DNA of 64,000 nucleotides from Rhodanobacter sp. OK091 (GCF_900142825.1 NZ_FRCH01000002.1:62001-126000), one strand, 5' to 3'. Positions 33,384 through 43,141 are shown, numbered from the stretch's first letter. Notes: generated by a model from the letters alone, not told the origin. Translations and numbers: made by a program.

Positions 33384-33857
33384 TCAACGGTAGGTGGCAC
33401 CCAGCAGTTCGGCCAGTGCACGGGTACTGCTGGCGAGACTCTCTTGCCAGGACAAGCCGGCGATTATCTCACCTGTGACCGAATCGACAAAATCCTCGGC
33501 CTGACCCGGCGGCAGCAGGTGCCGGTAGTCCACGGTGATCTCGGTGCCGGGCGGCAGCTCGGACAGCGCAAACACGAAGCCCAGGTGCCACAGCCCGTTC
33601 GGCGTGAAGCTGTGGTTGATGTAGCACTCGTCCGGCCAGTCGGGCGACAGCGTGTAGCGATCCTCGAACCAGCGCGCGCTGGCGTGGAACTGCGCGCTGA
33701 GCTCGGGTGAGGCGATGATGTCGGCGTGCCGAAAGGTCTGCTCGATGCCGTCCGGGGCGGTGATGATGCGTCCCGCTGCCACGGTTTCATCGAGAAACAG
33801 GCCGTTACCGGCGCCGTGGATAGTGGAAGCGGCGATGTGGTAACGCGGCAGGATCAT
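33384..33857 (-). CDS. SET-domain protein (putative lysine methyltransferase)
   Basis: 157 residues from ATG 33857. SET motifs are visible: HGAGNGLFLDE near the N-terminus (G-x-G cofactor loop), YINHSFTPNG (the NHS-x-x-PN motif), and PGTEITVDYRHL (the GEEI-x-x-DY-like motif). These bind S-adenosylmethionine and place the substrate lysine. The start has no good Shine-Dalgarno; an upstream in-frame ATG would add an Arg/Ala-rich stretch, so I chose the start where the fold begins. Bacterial SET proteins may modify histone-like or ribosomal proteins; the target is unknown. It lies just upstream of the GNAT gene. Confidence 0.75.
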   Translation of the reverse strand: MILPRYHIAASTIHGAGNGLFLDETVAAGRIITAPDGIEQTFRHADIIASPELSAQFHASARWFEDRYTLSPDWPDECYINHSFTPNGLWHLGFVFALSELPPGTEITVDYRHLLPPGQAEDFVDSVTGEIIAGLSWQESLASSTRALAELLGATYR

Positions 33858-33956
33858 GGAGGGACGACGGCTGGATGGGCGCGCGAGTGTAACGCAAGCG
33901 GCGCGGCCCGCCATGGATCGCGCCGCCGGCTTCCCGTCCATGGCGGGAGGTCCTGC

Positions 33957-34319
33957 CTACTCTTCAGCCGTGGCTTCTTCGACGACAGCCTTCTTGCTCT
34001 TGTACGCAGCCTTGGCCGGGGCGTCCGTTTTGGCGACGGTGCCCGGCGTGTCGTCACCCAGCAGGATCGCGTCGCGATTGCGCTCGATCGTGGCCTTGCC
34101 GATGCCTTTGACGCGGCGCAGGTCATCGGCCTTCTTGAACGGCCCGTGCGCTGTGCGCCAATCCACGATGGCTTGGGCTCTGGACTGGCCGATGCCATCC
34201 AGCGACTTGGCGATGGTGGCTGCGTCGGCCTGGTTGATGTTGACCGGTGTGGCGGCCAGCAAGAGCCCCGGTGCGGCGAGGGTCAGTGCAAAGGCGAGTG
34301 CGGCAAGCTTGTTGAACAT
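33957..34319 (-). CDS. ComEA-like helix-hairpin-helix exported protein
   Basis: 120 residues: signal peptide (about 1-22, ALAFALTLAAPGLLLAA) followed by two helix-hairpin-helix motifs (VNINQADAATIAKSLDGIG and FKKADDLRRVKGIG) and a Lys/Ala/Glu-rich tail. ComEA-type proteins bind double-stranded DNA in the periplasm during uptake for natural transformation. The compact size matches the Gram-negative versions. No other competence genes are nearby, which is normal for this family in proteobacteria. Divergent from the M20 peptidase; the ~205-base gap between them shows nothing I can name. Confidence 0.87.
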   Translation of the reverse strand: MFNKLAALAFALTLAAPGLLLAATPVNINQADAATIAKSLDGIGQSRAQAIVDWRTAHGPFKKADDLRRVKGIGKATIERNRDAILLGDDTPGTVAKTDAPAKAAYKSKKAVVEEATAEE

Positions 34320-34524
34320 GGCCTTTCTCCTTGAGCGCGAATAATGAGGCGGCGAGATACCGCGACTTCACTGTGCGTGGCCGTGGCGAAGCGCGCAGTC
34401 GGGTGTGCCGCAATGACGGCGTGCGGCATGCGCGTCGGCGCCTGTGGGGACTTCCTGATGCCGTGTCAGTGCCGATGGACCGCACTGCTACAATGCGAAT
34501 CTGACCGCCTGATGGAGTTTGACT

Positions 34525-35949
34525 ATGGATACTGCTCGCCTCTCCCGCTTCGTCAGCGGCCTGTGGGACGACGAAATCGTGCCGCAGCTGGTCGAGTACA
34601 TCCGTATTCCGAACAAGTCGCCGATGTTCGATGCCAAGTGGGTCGAGCATGGCTACATGGACGCCGCGGTCAAGCTGATGGAGACCTGGGCACGTTCCAA
34701 GCTGGCCGCGTTGCCGGGTGCGACACTGGAAGTGGTGCGGCTGGAAGGGCGCACGCCACTCATCTATATCGAAGTGCCGGGCCAGGGCGACGATACCGTC
34801 ATGCTGTACGGCCACTTGGACAAGCAGCCGGAGATGACCGGCTGGGCGGAGGGGCTGGGGCCGTGGACGCCGGTGATCAAGGGCGACAAGCTGTACGGCC
34901 GCGGCGGCGCCGACGATGGCTATGCGATCTTCGGCTCGCTGGCCGCGCTGCTGGCGCTGCACGAGCAAGGCGTCCCGCATGCGCGTTGCGTGGTGATGAT
35001 CGAGGCCTGCGAAGAATCCGGCAGCTACGACCTTCCGTACTACGTCGATCATCTGGCCGCGCGCATCGGCAGCCCGTCCCTGGTGGTGTGCCTGGATTCC
35101 GGCTGCGGCAACTACGACCAGTTGTGGCTGACCACTTCGCTGCGCGGCATGACCGGCGGCAACCTCACCGTTCAAGTGCTGGAAGAGGGCGTGCATTCGG
35201 GTGACGCTTCCGGCGTGGTGCCGTCGAGCTTCCGCATCCTGCGCGAGCTGCTGTCGCGATTGGAAGATCCGGTTACCGGCCAGATCAAGCCGAAGGAGCT
35301 GTACGTCGAGATCCCGGCGCAGCGGGTCGAGCAGGCCAAGCTCTCGGCCGGCGTGCTGGGCTCCGATATCTACGACAAATTTCCGTGGGCTGGAGACACC
35401 CAGCCGGTCACCCACGATCTGGCGGAACTCGTGCTCAACCGCACTTGGCGCCCGCAGCTGGCAGTGACCGGGATCGGCGGCATGCCGCCGCTGGACAGCG
35501 CCGGCAACGTGTTGCGGCCGCAGACCTCGGTGAAGCTGAGCCTGCGCGTACCGCCCACGCTCAACGGCGCCAAGGCCGGTGAGTTCCTCAAGCAACTGCT
35601 GGAAAAGGATCCGCCGTACGGCGCGAAAGTCACCTTCGCGCTGGAGAAAGATGGCAGCGGTTGGAATGCGCCGCAGCTGTCGCCGTGGCTGGAGCAGGCG
35701 GTTGGCGATGCCTCGCAGCACTACTTCGGCGCGCCGGCGACCTACATGGGCGAGGGCGGCAGCATTCCGTTCATGGGCATGCTGGGCGAGAAGTTCCCGA
35801 AGGCGCAATTCCTGATCACCGGCGTGCTCGGCCCGCATTCCAACGCGCATGGCCCGAACGAGTTCCTGCACATCCCCACCGGCAAGAAAGTGACCATGGT
35901 GGTGGCCGAGGTAGTGGCGCGGCACCACGAACAGAGTGCCAAGGCCTGA
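34525..35949 (+). CDS. M20-family metallopeptidase (dipeptidase-like)
   Basis: 474 residues from ATG 34525, with GGAG 7 bases upstream. M20 zinc and catalytic motifs: LYGHLDKQPE (His, Asp), RGGADDGYA (bridging Asp), EACEESGS (catalytic Glu pair), and SGCGN near the third ligand. A ~110-residue dimerisation lid is inserted in the middle. No signal peptide, so cytoplasmic. It probably hydrolyses dipeptides or acyl-amino acids. The stop is 16 bases before the yggS gene; the two may be co-transcribed. Confidence 0.88.
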   Translation: MDTARLSRFVSGLWDDEIVPQLVEYIRIPNKSPMFDAKWVEHGYMDAAVKLMETWARSKLAALPGATLEVVRLEGRTPLIYIEVPGQGDDTVMLYGHLDKQPEMTGWAEGLGPWTPVIKGDKLYGRGGADDGYAIFGSLAALLALHEQGVPHARCVVMIEACEESGSYDLPYYVDHLAARIGSPSLVVCLDSGCGNYDQLWLTTSLRGMTGGNLTVQVLEEGVHSGDASGVVPSSFRILRELLSRLEDPVTGQIKPKELYVEIPAQRVEQAKLSAGVLGSDIYDKFPWAGDTQPVTHDLAELVLNRTWRPQLAVTGIGGMPPLDSAGNVLRPQTSVKLSLRVPPTLNGAKAGEFLKQLLEKDPPYGAKVTFALEKDGSGWNAPQLSPWLEQAVGDASQHYFGAPATYMGEGGSIPFMGMLGEKFPKAQFLITGVLGPHSNAHGPNEFLHIPTGKKVTMVVAEVVARHHEQSAKA

Positions 35950-35965
35950 GCCCGATGGTCGGCGC

Positions 35966-36703
35966 ATGAGCACGGATACCGCCTATCTGGCCGCGAACTG
36001 GGCGCAAATCCGTAGGCGCGTCGATGATGCCTGCCGCGAAGCGGGCCGCGACCCGGGCGAGGTGAACATCCTGCCGGTCAGCAAAACCTTCGGCCCGGAG
36101 CTGATCCGGGCCGCGGTCGGGCTGGGCCTGCACCGCTTCGGCGAGAACAAGGTGCAGGAGATCCGCGACAAGGCGCCGCCGCTGGCCGACTGCGGCATAG
36201 CTTGGGTGATGATCGGCCACCTGCAGACCAACAAGGTCAAAGACGTGGCGCGGCTGGCCAGCGAAGTGCAATCGCTGGACCGGCTGGAACTGGCCGAGGC
36301 GCTGGATCGGCGGCTGCAGCACGAGGGGCGTGCGATCGACGTCCTGGTGCAGGTGAAGACCTCGTCCGAACCCAGCAAATACGGGTTGCCGCCCGAACAG
36401 CTAGGCGGTTTCCTGGATACCTTGCGCGGCTACGACACTTTGCGCGTGCGCGGCCTGATGACCTTGGCGATCCAATCCACCGACCCGGCTGAAGTGCGTG
36501 GCTGCTTCCGGCTGCTGCGCGAGCTGCGTGATCGAGCTATCGCGCAAGGCCATGACATCCCTCGGCTTTCCATGGGCATGAGCGGCGATTTTCCGCTCGC
36601 CATCGCCGAGGGCGCGACCGAAGTGCGCATCGGCACCGCGATCTTCGGCAGCCGGTCCTATCCGGATTCGCATGACTGGCCGGAAACGCCGTCAAAGGCA
36701 TAA
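35966..36703 (+). CDS. yggS: YggS/PROSC-type pyridoxal-phosphate homeostasis protein
   Basis: 245 residues, a single-domain alanine-racemase-like TIM barrel. K40 in ILPVSKTFGP is the PLP lysine; other family marks are FGENKVQEI, WVMIGHLQTNKV, VKTSSEPSKYGL, and the phosphate-binding SMGMSGDFPLAI near the C-terminus. The protein carries PLP and balances B6 vitamers and some amino-acid pools rather than catalysing transamination. In many proteobacteria yggS sits next to proC or pilT; here it follows an M20 peptidase by 16 bases, so that context is not kept. Confidence 0.93.
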   Translation: MSTDTAYLAANWAQIRRRVDDACREAGRDPGEVNILPVSKTFGPELIRAAVGLGLHRFGENKVQEIRDKAPPLADCGIAWVMIGHLQTNKVKDVARLASEVQSLDRLELAEALDRRLQHEGRAIDVLVQVKTSSEPSKYGLPPEQLGGFLDTLRGYDTLRVRGLMTLAIQSTDPAEVRGCFRLLRELRDRAIAQGHDIPRLSMGMSGDFPLAIAEGATEVRIGTAIFGSRSYPDSHDWPETPSKA

Positions 36704-36886
36704 ATGACGTTGAATCAATGAGTTGGGCGAAATGTGCGCTCTGTCGCCGTTTTTTGAAACGCCAGAGTTCAGTTAACCTCAATCCAACATCCACACGCCG
36801 TCTTCTTGTTAAGTTCACTACTTCGTCACGTCGTCAGCTTCTGCAGGCGGCCGAATGCAGCGACATTAGCAAGGGATTTCCCCCGC

Positions 36887-37858
36887 ATGCCGATCAACCG
36901 ATTGACCGCCTTTTCCGTGCTCGCTGCAGCCTTGTTCGTGATGGCACCCGTACAGGCAACGACCAGCAAGACGCACGGCAAGTCGGTCCCGGCGAAACAC
37001 GTGCAGCAGGGGAAGCACACGCAAGGCAAGCTGGTTCATCACAAGCAGACGCAGACCCGACACACAGCGACGCACAAATCCATTCATTCCAAGTCGACGG
37101 CATCCGTCGCCAGCGTTGCAGACACCTCCAGCCCCGCCACCACGAATGTCGCAGTGGTCTTTGAGATGAAGCCGGCGCTGCCGGTTTTCGCTTCGTTACA
37201 GCCCAGCCCCTTCGCGCTGGATGGCGCCCAGGCCGCCGCCAAAGCCATGCCGTCATGGCTGAACCAGGCGCCGACCTTCAGCCCCGCACCGATGCTGCTG
37301 GGCCAGGGCCTCGTTTCCGCCCGTCCGCAGACCTTGCTGCGCAGCAGTGAAGCGGTCGGGAACGGCGATACGGAAGTCGACAACACCGCCGCTACCACCC
37401 AGGTTGAAGGTGACGAGCTGGCGACGGCTCTCGACGGTACCGAAAGCGCTACCGATCTGCGCAAGTCGCTGATCGCGATGGCGATGAAATTGCGCGATAT
37501 CCGTTACGTGCGCGGTGGCCATGATCCCTCCACCGGCTTCGATTGCAGCGGCTTCGTCCGCTACGTGTTTGCCCATGCGATCGGCATGCAGTTGCCGAAC
37601 AACTCGGCCTCGCAGTTCCTGGCCGGTCTCAAGGTCAAGCGTGCCGACATGAAGCCGGGCGACCTGGTGTTCTTCCGTACCCATGGCAAGCGGAACATTT
37701 CGCACGTGGGGATCTACATTTCGAATGGCCGCTTCATTCATTCGCCCAACACCGGCAAGTCGGTGGAGATTTCCAGTCTCGACGAGGGCTACTGGGCCAA
37801 GCGCTTTGCCGGTGCCAAGCGGCCGGAAGCGATAGCCATGGTGGCGAACAAGGGTTGA
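36887..37858 (+). CDS. NlpC/P60 cell-wall hydrolase with His/Lys-rich N-terminal region
   Basis: 323 residues from ATG 36887 (AAGGGA 10 bases upstream; the open frame further up has no signal). Signal peptide about 1-25. Residues 28-70 are unusually rich in His, Lys, Gln and Thr (about ten His), then a ~110-residue low-complexity linker. The C-terminal NlpC/P60 domain (about 192-315) has catalytic C220 (FDCSGFVRYVF), H273 (ISHVGIYI) and H285. It should cleave peptide stems of peptidoglycan. The basic stretch may hold the enzyme at the wall. A terminator follows the gene. Confidence 0.88.
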   Translation: MPINRLTAFSVLAAALFVMAPVQATTSKTHGKSVPAKHVQQGKHTQGKLVHHKQTQTRHTATHKSIHSKSTASVASVADTSSPATTNVAVVFEMKPALPVFASLQPSPFALDGAQAAAKAMPSWLNQAPTFSPAPMLLGQGLVSARPQTLLRSSEAVGNGDTEVDNTAATTQVEGDELATALDGTESATDLRKSLIAMAMKLRDIRYVRGGHDPSTGFDCSGFVRYVFAHAIGMQLPNNSASQFLAGLKVKRADMKPGDLVFFRTHGKRNISHVGIYISNGRFIHSPNTGKSVEISSLDEGYWAKRFAGAKRPEAIAMVANKG

Positions 37859-37883
37859 GCAAACCCGCTACTATCCACGTCGG

Positions 37884-37905
37884 AAGCCGCCGCAGGGCGG
37901 CTTTT
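37884..37905 (+). terminator. Rho-independent terminator after the NlpC/P60 gene
   Basis: AAGCCGCC pairs with GGCGGCTT around a GCAG loop and runs into TTTT, 26 bases after the stop codon. Confidence 0.85.
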
Positions 37906-38049
37906 GCGTTTACTGCGCTCACATCGTGCCGCGTTGCGCCGGTCCTGGAGGAACGATTTCCGCCAGGCACAGTCAGCATCGGGATGTCATCGCTGGCGGC
38001 TTCTCGCCGCCGTCGCTACGCTGGCCGTTGACCTTCCGGAAACCATCCG

Positions 38050-38715
38050 ATGCCTTTTGATTTGCCCCCTGTCACGCGCAATCTGCTGATTGCCAATGTT
38101 GTCGTATTCCTGCTGCAACTAATGCTGCGCGACCAGACGAGCCTGGCGCTGACGCAGCATTTCGCGTTATGGCCGCTCGGCCCGGATATCTCCGGCGAGA
38201 CGCCCGACGGCAATGTCATCACTGCGGGTTTCCGCGTCTGGCAGGTGGTGACGTACGCCTTCATGCATGGCAGCTTCACGCATATCCTGTTCAACATGTT
38301 CGGCCTGTACATGTTCGGCGGGACGATCGAGCGCACCTTCGGTGCGCGTCATTTCCTGATCTATTACTTTGTCTGCGCGATCGTGGCGGCCATTGCCCAG
38401 CTGATCGTGGTGCACTGGTTCACTCACGGCTTCTACCCCACGCTGGGTGCGTCGGGTGCGCTGTTCGGCATACTGCTTGCCTTCGGCATGCTGTATCCGC
38501 AGGAAAAGATGATGCTGATCTTTCTGCCGGTGCCGATGCCGGCATGGTTGTTCGTGACGGGTTACGCCGTGGTCGAACTGGTGCAAGGCGTTACCGGCAC
38601 CCAGGCCGGCATCGCCCATTTCGCCCATCTGGGCGGTATGCTCGGCGGCTACGTGCTGATCGAGTACTGGCGCGGACGGCTGCCGTTCAAGCCAAAGCGG
38701 CGCCTGATGCGTTGA
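38050..38715 (+). CDS. Rhomboid-family intramembrane serine protease
   Basis: 221 residues with six membrane helices. Catalytic dyad S135 in TLGASGALFG and H193 in IAHFAHLGGMLGG; oxyanion residues H78 and N82 (THILFNMFGLYMFG) are kept. The layout is the basic six-helix rhomboid found in proteobacteria. It cuts transmembrane proteins within the membrane. It sits between a terminator and the amino-acid permease gene, which starts 35 bases downstream and could share its transcript. Confidence 0.93.
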   Translation: MPFDLPPVTRNLLIANVVVFLLQLMLRDQTSLALTQHFALWPLGPDISGETPDGNVITAGFRVWQVVTYAFMHGSFTHILFNMFGLYMFGGTIERTFGARHFLIYYFVCAIVAAIAQLIVVHWFTHGFYPTLGASGALFGILLAFGMLYPQEKMMLIFLPVPMPAWLFVTGYAVVELVQGVTGTQAGIAHFAHLGGMLGGYVLIEYWRGRLPFKPKRRLMR

Positions 38716-38750
38716 CCGATGCCCATCGTACCCATCCATGAGCGGAAACC

Positions 38751-40118
38751 ATGTCTGAATCCCTGCAACGCCGGCTGACCCCGCGCCACATCACTTTCAT
38801 GGCGCTGGGCATGGCGATCGGCGCCGGCCTGTTCCTCGGCTCGGCCAGCACGATCAAGCTGGCCGGCCCGTCGGTGCTGTTCGCCTACCTGTTCGGTGGC
38901 GCGATGATCTTCATCATCATGCGCGCGCTCGGCGAAATGGCGGTGCAAGATCCGGTGGCCGGCTCGTTCAGCACGTATGCGCACAAGTATCTCGGGCCGT
39001 TCGCCGGCTATCTCACCGGCTGGAACTACTGGATCCTGATGATGGGTGTGGGCATCGCGGAGAGCACGGCGGTCGGCATCTACATGAAGCAGTGGTATCC
39101 CGATCTGCCGCAGTGGATCTGGACCTTCGGCAGCGTGGCGATGATCGGTGGACTGAACCTGATGGCGGTGAAGGTCTATGGCGAGCTGGAGTTCTGGTTC
39201 GCGCTGGTCAAGGTGCTCACGGTGGTGCTGATGATTCTCGGCGGCGCCACCATCATCTGGCTCGGCTGGGGCAATGGGGGCCATCCGGTGGGTCTGTCCA
39301 ATCTGTGGACGCACGGCGGCTGGTTTCCGAACGGAGTGACCGGCATGGTGCTGGCGCTGCCGGTGCTGGTGTTCTCGTTCGGCGGCATCGAGACGATCGG
39401 CATGGCGGCGGCCGAGGCGGCGCAGCCGGAGCGCACGATCCCGCGTGCGGTGAACTCGGTGATCTGGCGCATCCTGATTTTCTATGTCGGCGCATTGTTC
39501 GTGATCATGGCGATCTATCCGTGGGACGAGCTGGGCACGCAAGGCAGCCCGTTCGTGGTGACCTTCGCCAAGCTCGGCATCCCGCAGGCGGCCGGGCTGA
39601 TCAATTTCGTGGTCATCACCGCGGCACTGTCGAGCTTCAACTCCACCACCTTCAGCGGCAGCCGCATGCTGTACAGCCTGTCGACCAAGCGGCAGGCGCC
39701 CATTGCGTTGCAGCGTTTGAGCAAGCACGGCGTACCGGTGCGCGGCGTGCTGGTGACCATGGCCTGCCTGATGGTGGGCGTGCTGCTGAACTATCTAGTG
39801 CCCGAGCGCATCTTCGGCATGATGATGTCGATCCTCGCCTTCAATACCGTGTGGACGTGGGGCATGGTGCTGATCGCGCACTGGCGTTTCCGCCGGCAGC
39901 AGACGGGCGCACTGGCGTTCCAGCTGCGCTGGTGGCCGCTGAGCAGCGTGGTGTGCCTCGCGTTTCTCGCGTTTGTGCTGGTGATGCTCGGCTACAGCCC
40001 GGATACCCGGGTGGCGCTGTATGTGGGTGTGGCGTGGGTACTGTTGCTGACGCTTGCGTACAAGGTGTTTGGCGTCGACCGCCGCTTGCTGGCGGTACAG
40101 AACGTACCCGTCGGCTGA
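38751..40118 (+). CDS. APC-family amino-acid permease
   Basis: 455 residues, twelve predicted membrane helices. The family mark GMAIGAGLFLGSA (TM1 unwound binding loop) is near the start, with GEMAVQDPVAGSFSTYA (TM2-3), VFSFGGIETIGMAAAEAAQPERTIP (TM6, split here by the binding break) and RMLYSLSTKRQAP. This is the AroP/ProY/GabP branch: proton-coupled import of amino acids or GABA. The specific substrate cannot be read. Start ATG 38751 has GCGGAAA upstream. Confidence 0.9.
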   Translation: MSESLQRRLTPRHITFMALGMAIGAGLFLGSASTIKLAGPSVLFAYLFGGAMIFIIMRALGEMAVQDPVAGSFSTYAHKYLGPFAGYLTGWNYWILMMGVGIAESTAVGIYMKQWYPDLPQWIWTFGSVAMIGGLNLMAVKVYGELEFWFALVKVLTVVLMILGGATIIWLGWGNGGHPVGLSNLWTHGGWFPNGVTGMVLALPVLVFSFGGIETIGMAAAEAAQPERTIPRAVNSVIWRILIFYVGALFVIMAIYPWDELGTQGSPFVVTFAKLGIPQAAGLINFVVITAALSSFNSTTFSGSRMLYSLSTKRQAPIALQRLSKHGVPVRGVLVTMACLMVGVLLNYLVPERIFGMMMSILAFNTVWTWGMVLIAHWRFRRQQTGALAFQLRWWPLSSVVCLAFLAFVLVMLGYSPDTRVALYVGVAWVLLLTLAYKVFGVDRRLLAVQNVPVG

Positions 40119-40178
40119 TCACTAGGCAGCAGCACAGCAACGGGGTTTGCGACCGGCGGTCGCCGCAGCGCCGCCGGC

Positions 40179-43019
40179 TCAGCGCAGCGCGAGGAAATCC
40201 GGGCTGACCACGAAACGCACCGCGTCCAGACGCAGGCGGGATAGCGGCAACGCAGCCAGCAAGCGGGTGCGTTCGTCGGCCACGGCGGTGATTTCCGTTT
40301 CGCTGACCGACGGGTTCACTGCGTGCAATGCAAGCAGGCGTGATAGTTCGGCATCCAGCGTCTCGGTGGCAAGGCTCACCGCTTCGTCGATGCTGGCCTG
40401 TCCCCGCGCCGTGGCGAGTGTCTCGGCGCGGGCCAGCATCGGCGGCACCAGCTTGCCGAGGAACTTGCGGTAGCGCACGACTTCGATATTCCGATCGGCG
40501 GCCTTGCGCAAGGCAATGTCGCTGGGGACGAAATCGGCGCGCTCGGCCAATCGGGTATCGACGGTGACCACGATAGGCAGGGTCGGCAGGAAGCGCTCGG
40601 CGTCGAGTCGGCGATCGGCCACGCATTCGAGTACATAGATGGCCTGCAGCAAGGCAGTGCGCGCCGGCAATACATCGTCGACCATGAAAGCCGCATTGCC
40701 TTGTTCACCGGACAGCGCCAGATCCATCGCGCCGGCGACCAACGGGTGATCCAGCCGCAGCAGCGGCAACTCTTCGCGCGCCAGGGCCACGTCGCGGGCG
40801 AACGTCACCGATTGCGGGCCCTCCGCGAAGCCGGGCAGGGCGTCGGTGGAAAGGTATTGCGGATCGAGCAGCAGCACCTGGCCGCCGAGCTCCTCGGCGT
40901 GGATGCCGAAGGCTTCGAGCAGGCGCTGCACGAACGCGTCGCGGCCCGGATCGACATCCTCGCGGGCGAACGCCTGCTGCAGTTCGTCGGCATGCAGGTC
41001 GCGGCTGGCGGCCAGCTCCAGCAGATGATCGCGGCCGCCGCGTATCAGTTCGGCCATCTGTTCGTGACTGGCACGGGTTTCGGCCAGCAGCACGTCCAGT
41101 TCCTGGTCGCGGTTGTCGTCGCCGCGCGCATGTTCGTCGGCCAGCCGGGCCAGCGGTTCGCCATAGCGGCGCAACAGCTCGCGGCCGTCGGCCGGACTGA
41201 CGCGGAACGCGTCGATCCCTTCGTCGTACCAGCGCGCCAGCACGTGCTGTGCGCTGTCGGCGACGACCAGGATATGGATGTTGATGTCGTGTTTCTGGCC
41301 GATCCGGTCGAGGCGGCCTATGCGCTGTTCGAGCAGGTCCGGATCCAGTGGCAGATCCCACAGGATCAGCCGGTGCGCGAACTGGAAGTTGCGTCCTTCC
41401 GAGCCGATCTCCGAACACAGCAGCAGGCGCGCGCCGTCAGGCTGGGCGAAATACGCGGCATTGCGGTCGCGCTGCACGATGCCGAGGCCTTCGTGGAAGC
41501 GGGCCACGGCGACACCGCTGCGTGTGCGCAGTACGTCTTCCAATGCCAGCACCTTGGCGTGGCTGCGGCAGATCAGCAGGAATTTGTCCTGCGGGTGCTG
41601 ATCGAGCAACGCGATCAAGGTGTCGATGCGCGGGTCGGTGCTGTAGTCGACCTCGATCAGCGGCGATGGCTGCTGGATGTCGGCGTGGAATTCGGCCAGC
41701 AGCGACTGGCGAGTGTTCTCCTGCAGCGTTTCGGCATCGAGCAGGTGCCATTCGGGTTGGCGCTTGGGAAAGCCGCCGACGCCGGCGCGGTTGTTGCGGA
41801 ACATCGCACGACCGGTGCCATGGCGGTCGATCAGCGCGGCGAGCAGGTCGCGCGCGTTCGCCGGTTTGGTCGATTCGGCCAGCTGCGCGATGAGCGACTC
41901 GTCGCCGTGGAAGGCTTCGGCGAGGGTAGCGCGCTGGGCGTCGTCGAGCGCGTTGCCGTCGAGCAGCCGATCGGCGATCTTCGACAGTGCCTGATAGGCG
42001 TCGGCTTCGGCCAGATAGCCGTCCAGGTCGTAATAACGCTGTGGGTCGAGCAGGCGAAGGCGGGCGAAGTGGCCGCTGCGGCCGAGCTGTTCCGGTGTGG
42101 CGGTGAGCAGAATCACGCCGGGGACGGCGGCAGCGAGCCGTTCCACCATCGTGTAGCGCGGGCTGGCGGTCTCGGGCGACCACGCCAGATGGTGCGCCTC
42201 GTCGACCACCAGCAGATCCCACGGTGCATCCAGTAATTGCTGCGCGTGTTTCGGCGAATTTTCGAGAAAGCCGAAGTCGGCGATTACCAGCTGCTCGTCC
42301 TCGAACGGGTTGCTGTCGTCGCCGGATTGTTCCAGCGCCTCGCAACGCTCCTCGTCATAGATCGCGAAACTGAGATTGAAGCGGCGCAGCAGCTCGACGA
42401 ACCACTGGTATACCAACGTGTCGGGCAACAGCAGCAGCACACGCGAAGCGCGACCGGTGGCGAGCTGGCGGGCGATGATCATGCCGGCCTCGATGGTCTT
42501 GCCCAAGCCGACTTCGTCGGCCAGCAGTACCCGTGGTGGCCGGCGCGCGGAGGCAATGCCGGCCACGCGCAGCTGGTGCGGCACCAGCCCGATCCGCGCG
42601 GCGCCGAGGCCCCACATCGGCGAACGGCGTGCTTCCGCACGCCGCTTGAGGCCTTCCAGGCGCAGTTCGAACTGCGCGACGGCATCCGTGCGGCCGCCGA
42701 TCAGCCGGTCGTCGGCCTGGCTCACGCTCTGCTCGTCGTCGAGCTGGCCTTCTTCCAGCTCACGGCCTTCGCCGCGGTAGATCAGCAGCTCGTCGCGAAT
42801 TTCCACCCGCTCGACCAGGAACGCGATGCCCTTGCCGGCCACGCGCTGGCCGGCGCGGAACTCGGCGCGCAGCAGCGGTGCCGAGTCGATGGCGTAAGGG
42901 CGCAGCACGCCGGCCTTGGCGAACAGCACCTGCACGCCGCGTCCTTCGACGCGCAATACGGTGCCGAGGCCGAGCTCGGGTTCGGCAGAGGAGATCCAGC
43001 GTTGACCAGGTACGAACAT
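40179..43019 (-). CDS. rapA: RNA polymerase-associated ATPase RapA (HepA)
   Basis: 946 residues, the length of E. coli RapA (968). The N-terminal Tudor-like start FVPGQRWISSAEPELGLG is diagnostic. SNF2 ATPase motifs: LADEVGLGKTIEAGM (motif I), VVDEAHHLAWS (motif II), LLTATPEQLG (motif III), and in the second lobe ERIGRLDRIGQKHD type motif VI (EQRIGRLDRIGQ). It binds core RNA polymerase and promotes its recycling after termination. Single gene on its strand; the 122-base gap upstream separates it from piuC. Confidence 0.95.
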   Translation of the reverse strand: MFVPGQRWISSAEPELGLGTVLRVEGRGVQVLFAKAGVLRPYAIDSAPLLRAEFRAGQRVAGKGIAFLVERVEIRDELLIYRGEGRELEEGQLDDEQSVSQADDRLIGGRTDAVAQFELRLEGLKRRAEARRSPMWGLGAARIGLVPHQLRVAGIASARRPPRVLLADEVGLGKTIEAGMIIARQLATGRASRVLLLLPDTLVYQWFVELLRRFNLSFAIYDEERCEALEQSGDDSNPFEDEQLVIADFGFLENSPKHAQQLLDAPWDLLVVDEAHHLAWSPETASPRYTMVERLAAAVPGVILLTATPEQLGRSGHFARLRLLDPQRYYDLDGYLAEADAYQALSKIADRLLDGNALDDAQRATLAEAFHGDESLIAQLAESTKPANARDLLAALIDRHGTGRAMFRNNRAGVGGFPKRQPEWHLLDAETLQENTRQSLLAEFHADIQQPSPLIEVDYSTDPRIDTLIALLDQHPQDKFLLICRSHAKVLALEDVLRTRSGVAVARFHEGLGIVQRDRNAAYFAQPDGARLLLCSEIGSEGRNFQFAHRLILWDLPLDPDLLEQRIGRLDRIGQKHDINIHILVVADSAQHVLARWYDEGIDAFRVSPADGRELLRRYGEPLARLADEHARGDDNRDQELDVLLAETRASHEQMAELIRGGRDHLLELAASRDLHADELQQAFAREDVDPGRDAFVQRLLEAFGIHAEELGGQVLLLDPQYLSTDALPGFAEGPQSVTFARDVALAREELPLLRLDHPLVAGAMDLALSGEQGNAAFMVDDVLPARTALLQAIYVLECVADRRLDAERFLPTLPIVVTVDTRLAERADFVPSDIALRKAADRNIEVVRYRKFLGKLVPPMLARAETLATARGQASIDEAVSLATETLDAELSRLLALHAVNPSVSETEITAVADERTRLLAALPLSRLRLDAVRFVVSPDFLALR

Positions 43020-43141
43020 TATTCAGCCGCGTTGCATCAAGGGCCGACGATTATCCGCCCCACGGCGCGTGGTGGGAACAGCTGGCGACGCAGAGTCAGT
43101 GGCGGTGGAGGCAATCGCTGCTATAAGGGTGCCCTAAGTGC

